Assembly: GCA_019116525.1 (NCBI GenBank)
Contig: DXBM01000044.1
Span: forward strand, 1-64,000
DNA length: 64,000 nt
Direction: 5' to 3'
Origin: Candidatus Olsenella pullistercoris
Lineage (GTDB): Bacteria > Actinomycetota > Coriobacteriia > Coriobacteriales > Atopobiaceae
Position 1 is the first letter of the stretch. Each line of letters opens with the position of its first letter. The notes below the pieces were generated by a model. It worked only from the letters and a program-made list of their open reading frames with translations. It did no database searches and had not been told where the DNA came from. Below, piece after piece: positions 23,621 to 32,190 of this stretch. Both the position numbers and the translations under genes were made by a program.

Positions 23621-24595
23621 CTACAGGTCGCATGCGGCGGGGTAGCCATAGGCCGAGGTCGCGCTGCGGGCTCCGTCGGCTATCGCGCGCCCGAGTGCGC
23701 GCACGGCGAGCGACCCGACCACGTCAACGGGCGCGTCAACGGCGCCGGTGGCCATGACGAAGACCGTGTCGCCGTCGTTGGTGGTGTGGGTTGGCACGAT
23801 GGCGTGGGCGTAGGCATCGGCCGCCATCTGGGCTACCTTGGTCGCCTGCGCCTTCGTGAGGCGCGCGTTGGTGACCACGCACGAGATGGTCGTGTTGGTG
23901 CGGGAGAGCGGCATCTGCGCAAATCCGCCGAGAAGGACGTCGGTGGTGTCACCGAGACGCCCGTCCTCTCCGCGCATCCCCGCGATCTTCTCGCCCGTGT
24001 CTGGGTCGCGCACGTCTCCGCAGGCGTTCACCGCAGAGATGGCGCCGCAGACGAGTTCGCCGGCGAGCTCGACGTCCTCCCCGAGGCCCGACTTCATGGC
24101 GCGCCCCGGCCCCGCAAGCTTGCCCACGGTGCAGCCAGTGCCGGCCCCCACGTTGCCACGCTCGAGCGGGGCCCCTGCGCCGTCGAGAGCCGCAGCGCAC
24201 GCGGCTCGCCCGTCCTCGGCCGTGGGGCGGACGCTCGCGCTGCCGCAGGCGAGGTCGAAGAGGCACGCGCCCGAGACGATGGGCACGCGCGCCACCCCCA
24301 CGTCAAGGCCGAACCCGCGCCGCTCGAGCTCCTCGGCAACGCCGCATGAGGCGGCGAGCCCGTACGCGCTTCCCCCGGAGAGAACGACGGCGTGCAGGAC
24401 GTCCACGGTCTCCTCGGGGCGCAACAGGTCGGTCTCGCGCGTTGCCGGCGCCCCGCCGCGCACGTCAACCCCGCCCGTCGCGCCCGTGGGGCAGCAGATG
24501 ACCGTGCAGCCGGTGCCCGCCTCGGCGTTGGTTGCGTGCGCGACAAAGACGCCGGGGATCTCTGTGACGCTTGTGATGGCACTCTTGCTAGGCAT
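23621..24595 (-). CDS. P1 family (DmpA-like) peptidase
   Basis: 324 residues, the usual length for the S58/DmpA self-processing Ntn-type fold. Conserved parts are VDVLHAVVLSGGSAYGLAA, RVPIVSGACLFDL, NVGAGTGCTVGKL, GAISAVNACGDVRDPDTG and RTNTTISCVVTNARLTKAQA. Family members autoprocess before a Ser/Thr nucleophile; the TNTTI segment would supply a Thr here. Members are aminopeptidases or beta-peptidyl aminopeptidases. The start overlaps the maf stop by 8 bp, so it is translated after maf. Confidence 0.88.
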   Translation of the reverse strand: MPSKSAITSVTEIPGVFVAHATNAEAGTGCTVICCPTGATGGVDVRGGAPATRETDLLRPEETVDVLHAVVLSGGSAYGLAASCGVAEELERRGFGLDVGVARVPIVSGACLFDLACGSASVRPTAEDGRAACAAALDGAGAPLERGNVGAGTGCTVGKLAGPGRAMKSGLGEDVELAGELVCGAISAVNACGDVRDPDTGEKIAGMRGEDGRLGDTTDVLLGGFAQMPLSRTNTTISCVVTNARLTKAQATKVAQMAADAYAHAIVPTHTTNDGDTVFVMATGAVDAPVDVVGSLAVRALGRAIADGARSATSAYGYPAACDL

Positions 24596-25220
24596 GCGCG
24601 CCTCCCTCTCTCAGGGCCCTGGCGACCAGGCCCTCCTCGTCTCCCATGAGTCCTCCCAGGACTCGCACGAGCCGCGCCAGCGGAAGTCCGACGACGTTGG
24701 CGTAGTCGCCCTCGATGCGCTTGACGAGCAGGGCGCCTGCGCCCTGGATGCCGTAGGCGCCCGCCTTGTCGAGCGGCTCCCCGGTGGCGACGTAGGCGTC
24801 GATCTCGGCGTTGGAGAGCTCGTAGAACGTGACGTCGGTCGTCTCCACAAAGCCCTCGCGCTGCGCGCACGTCCCGTCGGGGGCGAGGAGCATGGCGCAG
24901 ACGCCGGTGGAGACGTGGTGCGTGCGTCCCGAGAGGGCGCGCAGCGTGTCGCGCGCCCCCGTCGCGCCACAGGGCTTCCCGAGCGCCTCGCCTCCGATCC
25001 AGACGATGGTGTCGGCGGCAACGAGCAGTCGGTCGTCGGGCACGTGGCGCAACGTCGCGCGCACCGCCTCCGCCTTCTGCGCGGCAAGCCGCCGCACGAG
25101 CTCAGGGGGCGTCTCGTCGGGCAGACGCTCCTCGTCTATGTCTGCGGGGACGACCTCGAGGGCAAATCCCGCGCTGCTGAGCAGGTCCCTTCTGCGAGGG
25201 GACTGTGATGCCAGGATCAT
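24588..25220 (-). CDS. maf: Maf family nucleotide pyrophosphatase
   Basis: 210 residues. MILASQSPRRRDLLSSAG is the family N-terminal signature; VAADTIVWIGGEALGKP carries the catalytic Asp; SGRTHHVSTGVCAM, and AYGIQGAGALLVKRIEGDYANVVGLPL complete the fold. Maf proteins hydrolyse dTTP, UTP or modified NTPs and have been linked to septum control. ATG 25220 follows GAGGAAG. It precedes the P1 peptidase with an 8-bp overlap. Confidence 0.93.
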   Translation of the reverse strand: MILASQSPRRRDLLSSAGFALEVVPADIDEERLPDETPPELVRRLAAQKAEAVRATLRHVPDDRLLVAADTIVWIGGEALGKPCGATGARDTLRALSGRTHHVSTGVCAMLLAPDGTCAQREGFVETTDVTFYELSNAEIDAYVATGEPLDKAGAYGIQGAGALLVKRIEGDYANVVGLPLARLVRVLGGLMGDEEGLVARALREGGAHA

Positions 25221-25248
25221 GTGCGCTTCCTCACTCGAGCTACAAGAA

Positions 25249-25279
25249 GGGCGGGAGCCGCCCATGACGGCTCCCGCCC
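25249..25279 (-). terminator. Terminator after the ferredoxin gene
   Basis: A 12-bp perfect stem (GGGCGGGAGCCG with CGGCTCCCGCCC) and a 7-nt loop, followed on the minus strand by TTCTTGT. It ends the ferredoxin transcript before maf. Confidence 0.75.
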
Positions 25280-25305
25280 AACGTCAGGCGACGTTGCCGA
25301 GCGCG

Positions 25306-25491
25306 CTACTCGACGACGATGGCGGAGACGGGGCAGTTGTCCGCGGCCTCCTGGGCGGCGTCCTCGGCGTCCTCGGGCACGTCCTCCTCGATGGCAACGG
25401 CAACGCCGTCATCGCCGATGGAGAAGACGTCCGGGCAGGTGCCCTCGCACAGACCGCAGCCGATGCACTCCTCGTTGACAGTAGCCTTCAT
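25306..25491 (-). CDS. Small [4Fe-4S] ferredoxin
   Basis: 61 residues. The cluster motif C-x2-C-x2-C-x3-CP appears as CIGCGLCEGTCP (Cys9, 12, 15, 19), with a further Cys in NCPVSAIVV near the C-terminus. The middle is strongly acidic (EEDVPEDAEDA), typical of clostridial/actinobacterial single-cluster ferredoxins that shuttle electrons to and from oxidoreductases. A monocistronic unit with its own promoter (-35 TTGCGC, -10 TACAAA, 17-bp spacer) and terminator. Confidence 0.92.
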   Translation of the reverse strand: MKATVNEECIGCGLCEGTCPDVFSIGDDGVAVAIEEDVPEDAEDAAQEAADNCPVSAIVVE

Positions 25492-25538
25492 GTTGGGTTC
25501 CTCTCTCTAGCTTGGGCCCCCTGCCCAAGTTCCCTTTG

Positions 25539-25567
25539 TTTGTACACGTTTCGCAGCTTGTGCGCAA
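25539..25567 (-). promoter_or_regulatory. Promoter of the ferredoxin gene
   Basis: On the minus strand TTGCGC (25567-25562) and TACAAA (25544-25539) are separated by 17 bp. Downstream in the leader is a CTTGGGC/GCCCAAG hairpin (25511-25529). Confidence 0.5.
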
Positions 25568-25645
25568 CCGTCAGGCCCATCGCGCCCAAAACTCCGGTCA
25601 GCGGTTGTGAGCTGCGGTTTATTCCCAGCGGACTGGGGGGATTTC

Positions 25646-27001
25646 TCAGCGCTGCCCACCGTGGGGGGCACGTGCGCGCTCGAGCAGCGTGACGCACTCC
25701 ACGTGGAAGGTCTGTGGGAAGAGGTCCACCGGAGTGACGCGCGCAGGGGAGAAGGTCCCTGCCTCCTCGAAGCGGGCAAGGTCGCGGGCGAGCGTCGCCG
25801 GGTCGCAGGAGACATAGGCGATCGCGCGCGCGGGCTGCTCGGAGAGCCGGCGGACGACGTCCTCGGCGAGACCCGCGCGCGGGGGATCGACCACGATGAC
25901 GTCTGCGTTAGTGTCGGGGAACTCGCGCCCTGCGTCGCCGCCGATGGGATCAACGTTGTCGAGCCCCGCCGCCTCGAGGTTGCGCCTCAGGTCGCGCACC
26001 GCGGGCCCGTAGGACTCCACGGCAGAGACGAAGCCGGCTCGTCGCGCGAGCGGGAGCGTGAACGTGCCCGCGCCGCAGTAGAGGTCCATGGCCTCCTCGT
26101 CCGGCCTCGGGTCGAGCGCCTCGGTCACGAGCTCCACGAGCTTCTCGGCGCCCTTGGTGTTCACCTGGAAGAACGACGGGGCGGAGACGCGCATGCGCTC
26201 CGCGCCAATGACCTCCGACCAGGAGCCCGCCCCTGAGAGGCACTCCACGCCGGCAATGCGCCGCGCCTTGGCGGGGCCCTTCTGCATGACGCGGACCACC
26301 GAGGTGGGGCAGAGGGCGTCCTGGAGGACCTTGGCGGCCTGGGCACGCGGGAAAGGGCCGGGGCGGTCCCACAGCGCGACCTCGACGTCACCGGTGCGCA
26401 GGGAGACGCGCACCCCGACTCGCTCGAGGTCGAGCCCATGACTGCCGGAGAGGTAGGAGAGCGCGCCCGCGACCGAGCGGACCGCTCCCGCGTGCTTCCT
26501 GTCGAGAAGCGCGCACTTCTTGACGCGAACCACGCCCGCGTCGCCCGCGGCGTGCATGCCAAGGGAGACCTTGCCGCCCTCGCGGCTCACGGCGAGCTCG
26601 ACCTTGTTGCGGTAGCCCCACGGGTCGCTCGGGGAGACGAGCGGCGCGACGAGCGCTTCCGCGCGGTCCAGTCCCAGGCGCCCGACGCGGGCGAGCGCGT
26701 CGACGACCGCGGCGCGCTTGGCCTCGCGCTGCGCGTCGTAGGAAAGTGCGGCCCAGGGACAGCCCCCGCAGACGGAGGCGTAGGGGCAGGCGGGCGCGAC
26801 GCGGCTCGCCGAGGGCTCCAGGACCTCCGTGGCGCGGGCGTGCGCCCAGCGCCCCTCCTCACGGTCCACGACAGCGCGGACGCGATCTCCGGCAACGGCG
26901 CCGGAGACGAAGACGGCGCGGCCCTCGGCGTCGTGCGCGATCGCGTTGGGCCCATACGTCATTCGCTCGCAGGCGAGCTCGAGCTCCTTCTGCCCGCTCA
27001 C
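25646..27001 (-). CDS. 23S rRNA (uracil-5-)-methyltransferase family protein (RumA/RlmD-like)
   Basis: 451 residues. An N-terminal TRAM domain (ELELACERMTYGPNAIAHD, about 5-60) is followed by Fe-S cysteines (CPYASVCGGCP: Cys72, 78, 81, with a fourth in RVKKCALLDRKH), then the methyltransferase fold with MDLYCGAGTFTLPLA (SAM site), DVIVVDPPRAGL, the nucleophile Cys in YVSCDPATLARDL and the general base Glu in FHVECVTLLER. Such enzymes make m5U in 23S rRNA with a [4Fe-4S] cofactor. The start overlaps the ppk1 stop by 4 bp (ATGA). Confidence 0.92.
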   Translation of the reverse strand: MSGQKELELACERMTYGPNAIAHDAEGRAVFVSGAVAGDRVRAVVDREEGRWAHARATEVLEPSASRVAPACPYASVCGGCPWAALSYDAQREAKRAAVVDALARVGRLGLDRAEALVAPLVSPSDPWGYRNKVELAVSREGGKVSLGMHAAGDAGVVRVKKCALLDRKHAGAVRSVAGALSYLSGSHGLDLERVGVRVSLRTGDVEVALWDRPGPFPRAQAAKVLQDALCPTSVVRVMQKGPAKARRIAGVECLSGAGSWSEVIGAERMRVSAPSFFQVNTKGAEKLVELVTEALDPRPDEEAMDLYCGAGTFTLPLARRAGFVSAVESYGPAVRDLRRNLEAAGLDNVDPIGGDAGREFPDTNADVIVVDPPRAGLAEDVVRRLSEQPARAIAYVSCDPATLARDLARFEEAGTFSPARVTPVDLFPQTFHVECVTLLERARAPHGGQR

Positions 27002-29502
27002 TCGCCGCCCCCGCCAAACAGGGTGCCAAAGGCCTGGCCAAAGAGCGAGGCGGCGCGGGAGAGCCGCCCGCGCTTGCGCGGCTCGGGCACGGAGGGCTGC
27101 GGCGCGGGAGCCGCCTCGCGCGTCGGGGCGGAGCCGCGGACGGGAGTGAGCTCAGGCACGGTTGGCTCCGGCTCGGCGGCGCCGGCCATCACCTCCACGT
27201 AGGCGGAGTCGGCCGTCTCGTCGGCCTCCTTAACGGGTGCCAGCGCGGGGGCGGCGTCTGCCTCGGGCTCGATGCGCTCGGCGCGCCGCTCGGCCGCGCG
27301 ACGCTCCGCGGCGCCACGGGCGCGCTCATATGCCTCGCGCAGCAGGACCTCCTGGCAGACGACGCGCGGCGCGCCCGGCTCGGCGACGATGCGCTCCCAG
27401 GTGCCGTCTGCCGTGAGCTGGCGGGCCTTCACGTTGTCGGCGAGCTGCAGCTCGACAAAGTGGCGCACGATCTCGGAGCACGCGGGATCGCGCACGGGGT
27501 AGGCGATCTCCACGCGGCGCTCGGTGTTTCTCGTCATCATGTCGGCGCTCGAGAGGTAGATCGTGTCCATGTACTCGCCAAACGCGTAGATGCGCGCGTG
27601 CTCGAGGAAGCGCCCGGCAATCTGGCGCACCACAAGGCCGTCGGTCTTGCCGGGGACGCCCGCCTTGATGCAGCAGATGCCTCGGACGATCATGACGACC
27701 TTGACGCCCGCCTCGCACGCCTCGGAGATCTTGTCGATCACGTCACGGTCGGTGAGGGAGTTCATCTTGAGCAGCACGCGAGCGGGCGCGCCCTCCCTCG
27801 CGCGCGCGATCTCGCGGTCGAGGCCGCGCATGACGAGGGGCTTGAGGCCCACGGGCGCGACGCCGAGGTGCTTGTAGGACCCGCGGAGGTTTCCGAGCGA
27901 GAGGTTGCGGAAGAAGGTGTTGCCGTCCGCGCCGATGCCCTCGTCCGCGGTCAGCAGCATGAAGTCGGAGTAGAGGGTCGCGGTCTTCTCGTTGAAGTTG
28001 CCCGTGCCAAGGCACGTGACGCGACTGATGCCGTCGCGGTCGTGATAGGTGATCTGGCAGATCTTGGAGTGGCACTTGAAGCCCTCCGAGCCGTAGATGA
28101 CCGTGCAGCCTGCGTCCTCGAGGCGCTCCGCCCACGCGATGTTGTTCGCCTCGTCAAAGCGGGCGCGCAGCTCCATGAGAACGGTGACGTCCTTGCCCGC
28201 CTCCGCCGCGCTGATGAGGCTCTCGCAGAGGTGGCTCGACTTCGCTACGCGGTAGAGGGTGATCTTGATGGAGATGCAGGCGTCGTCGGCGGAGGCCTCG
28301 CGCACGAGCCTCAGAAGCGGCGTCATGGACTCGTAGGGGTAGGTGAGAAGGACGTCGTGGTCCTCGACCTGGCCGCGCATGGGCAGCGAGAGGTCAACCA
28401 TCGGGGAGGTCTGCGGCTCGAAGGAGCGGTAGACGCAGGAGGCGTGCTCGTGGTCGGGGATGTGGGACTCGAGCCCGTAGACGTAGCCGAGGTCGATGGG
28501 CCGCTCGAGGCGGAAGACGCGTCGCGGCTCGAGCGAGAGCTCGTCGGCGATGAGGTCCTCGAGCTTCTTGCCGAGCTTGCCGCGGACCTCGAGGCGCACG
28601 GGCTGGAGCCGCTGGCGGAGCTTGAGGACCTTCTTCATGTGCTGGCGGTAGTCCTCCTCCTCCTCGACTCCCTCGCCGTCCGGGTCGATGTCGGCGTTGC
28701 GCGTGACGCGGATGACGGCGGAGCGCTTGGGGACGTACTCGCCGAAGCACTGGTCGAGGCAGGTCTCGAGGACGTCCTCGAGCAGCGTGTAGCGCCACGC
28801 CTTGGGCGTGGAGGGAAGGGCCACGACGCGCTGCTCGGTCGCGGGAACCTCGATGATGCCGAGAAGCCCCGTCTCGTCGGCGCCGTCGAGCGAGCAGGCG
28901 ACGAAGAGGCGGCCGTTGCGCAGGTTGGGGAAGGGGTGGCGCGGGTCGACGATGAGCGGGGAGATGATGGGCGCGAGACGACGCTCGAAGTGGCGCTGGA
29001 CGGCGAGGCGGTCGGCGTCGGTGTAGCCAGCGGGGGAGACGCGCACGAGGCCCTTCTCGGCGAGGGCCGCCTCCACCTGGGCGAGGCCGCGCTCGTGGCG
29101 CGCGACGAGGGGCGGCAGCGCCTCGAAGATGGCGTCGAGCTGCTCGCCGGGCGTCATGTTCGACTTGTTGTCCTTGGGCTGGTTCTTGAGCGAGGCGAGG
29201 TCAGAGAGGCCGCCCACGCGGATCATGAACCACTCGTCGAGGTTGGATTCGACGATCTCGCAGAACTTGAGGCGCTCGAACGCGGGAACCTGCTCGTCGT
29301 AGGCCTCGTCAAGGATGCGGTCGTCGAAGCGCAGCCAGCTGAGCTCGCGGTTCTGCGTATAGGAGAAGTCGCGCTTCCCCTCCTTGTCAGCCTTGGCGGG
29401 CTTGTCCTTGTCCCGCTTGGGCCCCTTCTCGGGCCGCTCGTCCTTGGCGGGCTTCTCGTCCTTGGCGGGCTTCTCGGGCTTCTCGTTGCTTGACTTGCTC
29501 AT
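26998..29502 (-). CDS. ppk1: Polyphosphate kinase 1
   Basis: About 834 residues, longer than the ~690-720 typical. The core begins NRELSWLRFDDRILDEA and includes MELRARFDEANNIAWAERLE, the catalytic-His region FKCHSKICQITYH, GTGNFNEKTATLYSDF and RRVEIAYPVRDP. It polymerises ATP gamma-phosphates into polyphosphate. Extra length comes from a Lys/Glu-rich N-terminus with KPAKDEKPAKDERPEK-like repeats (about residues 8-45) and a ~110-residue Ala/Pro/Glu-rich C-terminal tail ending in Gly residues. Both are probably disordered. Start ATG 29502 follows GAGAGGTGAG. It heads the ppk1-methyltransferase operon. Confidence 0.95.
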   Translation of the reverse strand: MSKSSNEKPEKPAKDEKPAKDERPEKGPKRDKDKPAKADKEGKRDFSYTQNRELSWLRFDDRILDEAYDEQVPAFERLKFCEIVESNLDEWFMIRVGGLSDLASLKNQPKDNKSNMTPGEQLDAIFEALPPLVARHERGLAQVEAALAEKGLVRVSPAGYTDADRLAVQRHFERRLAPIISPLIVDPRHPFPNLRNGRLFVACSLDGADETGLLGIIEVPATEQRVVALPSTPKAWRYTLLEDVLETCLDQCFGEYVPKRSAVIRVTRNADIDPDGEGVEEEEDYRQHMKKVLKLRQRLQPVRLEVRGKLGKKLEDLIADELSLEPRRVFRLERPIDLGYVYGLESHIPDHEHASCVYRSFEPQTSPMVDLSLPMRGQVEDHDVLLTYPYESMTPLLRLVREASADDACISIKITLYRVAKSSHLCESLISAAEAGKDVTVLMELRARFDEANNIAWAERLEDAGCTVIYGSEGFKCHSKICQITYHDRDGISRVTCLGTGNFNEKTATLYSDFMLLTADEGIGADGNTFFRNLSLGNLRGSYKHLGVAPVGLKPLVMRGLDREIARAREGAPARVLLKMNSLTDRDVIDKISEACEAGVKVVMIVRGICCIKAGVPGKTDGLVVRQIAGRFLEHARIYAFGEYMDTIYLSSADMMTRNTERRVEIAYPVRDPACSEIVRHFVELQLADNVKARQLTADGTWERIVAEPGAPRVVCQEVLLREAYERARGAAERRAAERRAERIEPEADAAPALAPVKEADETADSAYVEVMAGAAEPEPTVPELTPVRGSAPTREAAPAPQPSVPEPRKRGRLSRAASLFGQAFGTLFGGGGE

Positions 29503-29621
29503 GGATTCGCTCACCTCTCGTGTTGCGAACAAGTGCCGACATCACCCAAATGATAGCAGCGGCAGACCGCGCCAACGTGTCATGGTTGTGAAAGGTGGGC
29601 CGCGACGACCTGCCCGTGAAG

Positions 29622-29627
29622 TACAAT
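29622..29627 (+). promoter_or_regulatory. Candidate -10 for argF
   Basis: GTACAATC about 45 bp before the argF start, in an otherwise GC-rich stretch. No clear -35. No ARG-box palindrome is obvious to me. Confidence 0.3.
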
Positions 29628-29672
29628 CGGGGCCTGTCAGACGGGCGCTTTCGTCCCAGAAGGGAGACGGGC

Positions 29673-30671
29673 ATGTCGGTTAGCCTCTCGGGTCGCAACT
29701 TCCTCAAGCTCTTGGACTTCTCCGCTGAGGAGATCCGCTATCTCATCGACCTCTCCGCCGAGCTCAAGGCGATGAAGCGCGCGGGCGAGCCGCGCCGCTA
29801 CCTCGAGGGCAAGAACGTCGCGCTCGTCTTTGAGAAGACCTCTACGCGCACGCGCTGCGCGTTCGAGGTGGGCGCCGCCGACCTGGGCATGCACGCGGTC
29901 TACCTTGACCCCTCCGCGAGCCAGGTCGGCAAGAAGGAGTCCATCGCCGACACCGCTCGCGTCCTCGGCCGCATGTTCGACGGCATCGAGTACCGCGGCT
30001 TTGGGCAGGAGCGCGTGGAGGAGCTCGCCGCGTACGCTGGCGTGCCGGTGTGGAACGGCCTCACCACTGAGTTCCACCCCACGCAGATGCTCGCCGACGT
30101 GCTCACCATGGAAGAGGAGTTTGGGCGCGGCGGCATGGCCGGCCGGAAGGTCACTTTCATGGGCGATGCGGGCAACAACGTGGGAAACTCGCTCATGGTC
30201 GTCTGTGCGAAGCTGGGCATCGACTTCTGTGCGTGCGGGCCCGCCGAGCAGATGCCCGATGAGGCGCTGGTGGAGGAGTGCCGCGCCGTTGCGGCGGAGT
30301 CGGGCGCCTCGATCGAGCTGACCCCTGACGTTGACGAGGGCGTTCGCGGCGCGAGCGTCGTCTACACCGACATCTGGGTCTCCATGGGCGAGCCCGCCGA
30401 GCTCTGGGGCGAGCGCATCCGCCTGCTCTCCCCGTACCAGGTGAACGCGGAGCTCATGTCCAAGGCTGCCCCCGATGCCATTTTCATGCACTGCCTGCCG
30501 AGCTTCCATGACCGCAAGACCACGATCGGCGAGGAGGTCTACCAGAAGTTCGGCCTCGCCGAGCTCGAGGTGACCGACGAGGTGTTCGAGGGGCCGCGCT
30601 CGCGCGTCTTTGACGAGGCGGAGAACCGCCTGCACTCGATAAAGGCCGTCATGCTCGCCACGCTGCGATAG
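29673..30671 (+). CDS. argF: Ornithine carbamoyltransferase
   Basis: 332 residues. Carbamoyl phosphate-binding motif [14 protein letters not shown], ornithine-loop [13 protein letters not shown], and HCLPSFHD with the catalytic Cys are present. It makes citrulline, or runs in reverse in the arginine deiminase pathway. A catabolic role is possible because no other arg biosynthesis or arcA genes lie nearby. ATG 29673 has AGAAGGGAGACGGGC upstream. A repeat-borne hairpin with a T-rich tail begins 46 nt after the stop and is the likely terminator. Confidence 0.95.
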   Translation: MSVSLSGRNFLKLLDFSAEEIRYLIDLSAELKAMKRAGEPRRYLEGKNVALVFEKTSTRTRCAFEVGAADLGMHAVYLDPSASQVGKKESIADTARVLGRMFDGIEYRGFGQERVEELAAYAGVPVWNGLTTEFHPTQMLADVLTMEEEFGRGGMAGRKVTFMGDAGNNVGNSLMVVCAKLGIDFCACGPAEQMPDEALVEECRAVAAESGASIELTPDVDEGVRGASVVYTDIWVSMGEPAELWGERIRLLSPYQVNAELMSKAAPDAIFMHCLPSFHDRKTTIGEEVYQKFGLAELEVTDEVFEGPRSRVFDEAENRLHSIKAVMLATLR

Positions 30672-30717
30672 GGGCGCGGTTCTTCTCGCCCGCTTTGCGA
30701 ATCTGACACGTTATGCG

Positions 30718-30830
30718 CCGAGTGCGCGCTGGGAGTGAGCCCCCAGCGCGCACTCGGCTTCTCTTTTGTCCGTTATGACGGATTTCGCGTCCACTGCGCG
30801 CGGGCAAGCGCGCACTCGACGCGTTTCGTG
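30718..30830 (+). repeat. Inverted cassette repeat, copy 1 (left)
   Basis: A 16-bp perfect hairpin CCGAGTGCGCGCTGGG (30718-30733 with 30742-30757) is followed by CTTCTCTTTTGTC, then a second smaller hairpin (TGCGCGC/GCGCGCA near 30795-30813). The same arrangement occurs inverted at 32191-32304: hairpin, CTCTTTTGT, a GTCC-rich spacer, then CCACTGCGCGC and CGCGCACTC. The hairpin plus T-rich tail makes it a good argF terminator. The repeat bracket encloses the gene at 31068-32165. Confidence 0.8.
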
Positions 30831-31067
30831 CCGCGGCTTAGGGCGAGAAGAACGTCGTCTCACCCTGCGCCGGAAGTTGTGGAGGCCGTGCGGGGAGTGA
30901 GCGCCCCGAGACTTTGGTATCGCGATCGCGCCGCTCGAAAGCGGAAATGTCTCCCCAGCTCAGAGGGGCGTGCGCAGCCGAGGGTCTCGTGGGGGGCAGC
31001 CTGCGGTGACCCCCACGGAAGAGTCGTGCCAGTGCGCTCCGCTACCGTCTGTGCGGGGGTGGTCGTT
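30831..31067. other. Leader region of the cassette gene
   Basis: 237 bp between the left repeat and the chosen start. The reading frame of the downstream gene is open through it, so a longer N-terminus cannot be excluded, but its translation (Arg/Ser/Pro-rich) looks non-coding and no RBS-start pair is better than the one at 31068. No recognised RNA motif. Confidence 0.4.
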
Positions 31068-32165
31068 ATGGGGGAGCGAAGAATCTGCCTGGCGGGAGCG
31101 GACTCGCGGCGCATGCTGCGCCTTGCGAGAAGGTCGGGCGAGCTCGCGCTCGTCAGCGCTGACGGACGCGCGCTCCGTGGCGCCGACGGCTCCATCGAGC
31201 CCGCGGAGCTTCTCGCCGCGCTGCCGGGCGACGTCTTCTGCCCCAAGCGATGCCCCGTCCACCTGCGCTTCGATGATGCGCCGGCGCGCAGCCGCTGCTC
31301 GCTCGTCCGGGCGCACTCTGGTCTGAGCGCCCTGCCGGACGAGGCCTACCTCGAGGTGGTCACCTTCTCGGGCGACCCGATCGCAACGGTGCCAGGACAG
31401 GTCGCGCGCGTGTTCGTGGAGGCGCCGGGCCTTGCTCTCGCGAGCGCGGCCACGGGCCTCTCCGGCGCGGTCGTTCAAGGGAGGCTCTCTGGGGACGCCG
31501 CCCTGATAAGGCTCGTGGGCCTTGCGATGGAGCTTTGCGGCATCTATGCGCGTGACCCGATAGAGCCGCTCTCCGGACCAGTTGCCCATGACCTCGATCC
31601 GATTGGCTCCGTCGCCGAGGCGTCAGGGCTCGTGGGCGAGCTGGGCGGCCGACGGGGCGTGGCGCTGGCCCGCCGCGCGCTCGCGCTCGCCAACGATGGG
31701 TCGGGCTCGGTCATGGAGACGTTCTGGTACGGCGTGTTCTGCCTGCCCCCGCGCCTCGGCGGCGCCCACCTGCTGAGGCCGCTCCAGAATGTGCGCCTCG
31801 AGTGGCCGGAGGGGCTGGTCGGCGTCGTGTCGCACGAGCGGATGCGCCCCGACTTCTACTGGCCGGAGTACGCGACCGCCTGCGAGCACCAGGGCGGGGA
31901 CCACGCCGACGAGGCGGCCCTCGCCGAGGACTCTCGCCGCGCGCGCGACTACGAGCTCTGTCACATCCACTACCTGCCGCTCACCAAGCAGGACGCCCGC
32001 ACCGAAGGTGCCGTGCGCGCCCTTCTCGCCCAGCTCTTCCAAGTGATCGCCCCACACGCGGACAGCGGCTTCTCGAGGAAGGCGTCACGGGTCCTGGGCG
32101 ACTCGACAGCGGGCGCCCGGAGGGTGCTGCTCGGGCAGCTGCTCCCTCCCGTGGGGATGCGCTGA
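31068..32165 (+). CDS. Putative DUF559/Vsr-type nuclease-fold protein
   Basis: 365 residues from ATG 31068 (GGGGGTGG upstream). The C-terminal ~150 residues resemble PD-(D/E)XK proteins of the Vsr/DUF559 kind: Glu217 in GSVMETFWYGVFCLPPRLGG, Asp262 in RPDFYWPEY, and Glu273-x-Gln275 in TACEHQGGDH, followed by DSRRARDYELCHIHYLPLT. This spacing matches the E...D...E-x-Q/K metal site. The N-terminal half (residues 1-200) has a Cys pair (FCPKRCPVHLR) and no domain I recognise. It could be a nuclease of a defence or mobile module, a toxin, or an inactivated fold. It is alone between inverted repeats, with argF and trpS converging on it. Confidence 0.6.
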   Translation: MGERRICLAGADSRRMLRLARRSGELALVSADGRALRGADGSIEPAELLAALPGDVFCPKRCPVHLRFDDAPARSRCSLVRAHSGLSALPDEAYLEVVTFSGDPIATVPGQVARVFVEAPGLALASAATGLSGAVVQGRLSGDAALIRLVGLAMELCGIYARDPIEPLSGPVAHDLDPIGSVAEASGLVGELGGRRGVALARRALALANDGSGSVMETFWYGVFCLPPRLGGAHLLRPLQNVRLEWPEGLVGVVSHERMRPDFYWPEYATACEHQGGDHADEAALAEDSRRARDYELCHIHYLPLTKQDARTEGAVRALLAQLFQVIAPHADSGFSRKASRVLGDSTAGARRVLLGQLLPPVGMR

Positions 32166-32190
32166 GGTGCGTTCTTCTCGATGCGCGTGT

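Noticed and set aside
21115..23649. Open frame of 844 codons on the minus strand across glf and the GT2 gene
   Set aside because: Both plus-strand genes have full-length motifs; the antisense frame has none.
25551..25618. Imperfect inverted repeat GCAGCTTGTG.../...GAGCTGC upstream of the ferredoxin gene as a riboswitch
   Set aside because: Most of it lies upstream of the better promoter, so it would not be in the leader; pairing is imperfect. It may instead terminate the ppk1-methyltransferase transcript.
26746..29493. Open frame of 915 codons on the plus strand across ppk1
   Set aside because: Antisense shadow of ppk1; low-complexity Val/Asp/Gly/Leu-rich translation.
30735..31067. An N-terminal extension of the cassette gene back to 30735
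   Set aside because: It would begin inside the repeat's hairpin and translate repeat sequence; composition is Arg/Ser-rich and there is no RBS. The start at 31068 is better supported.
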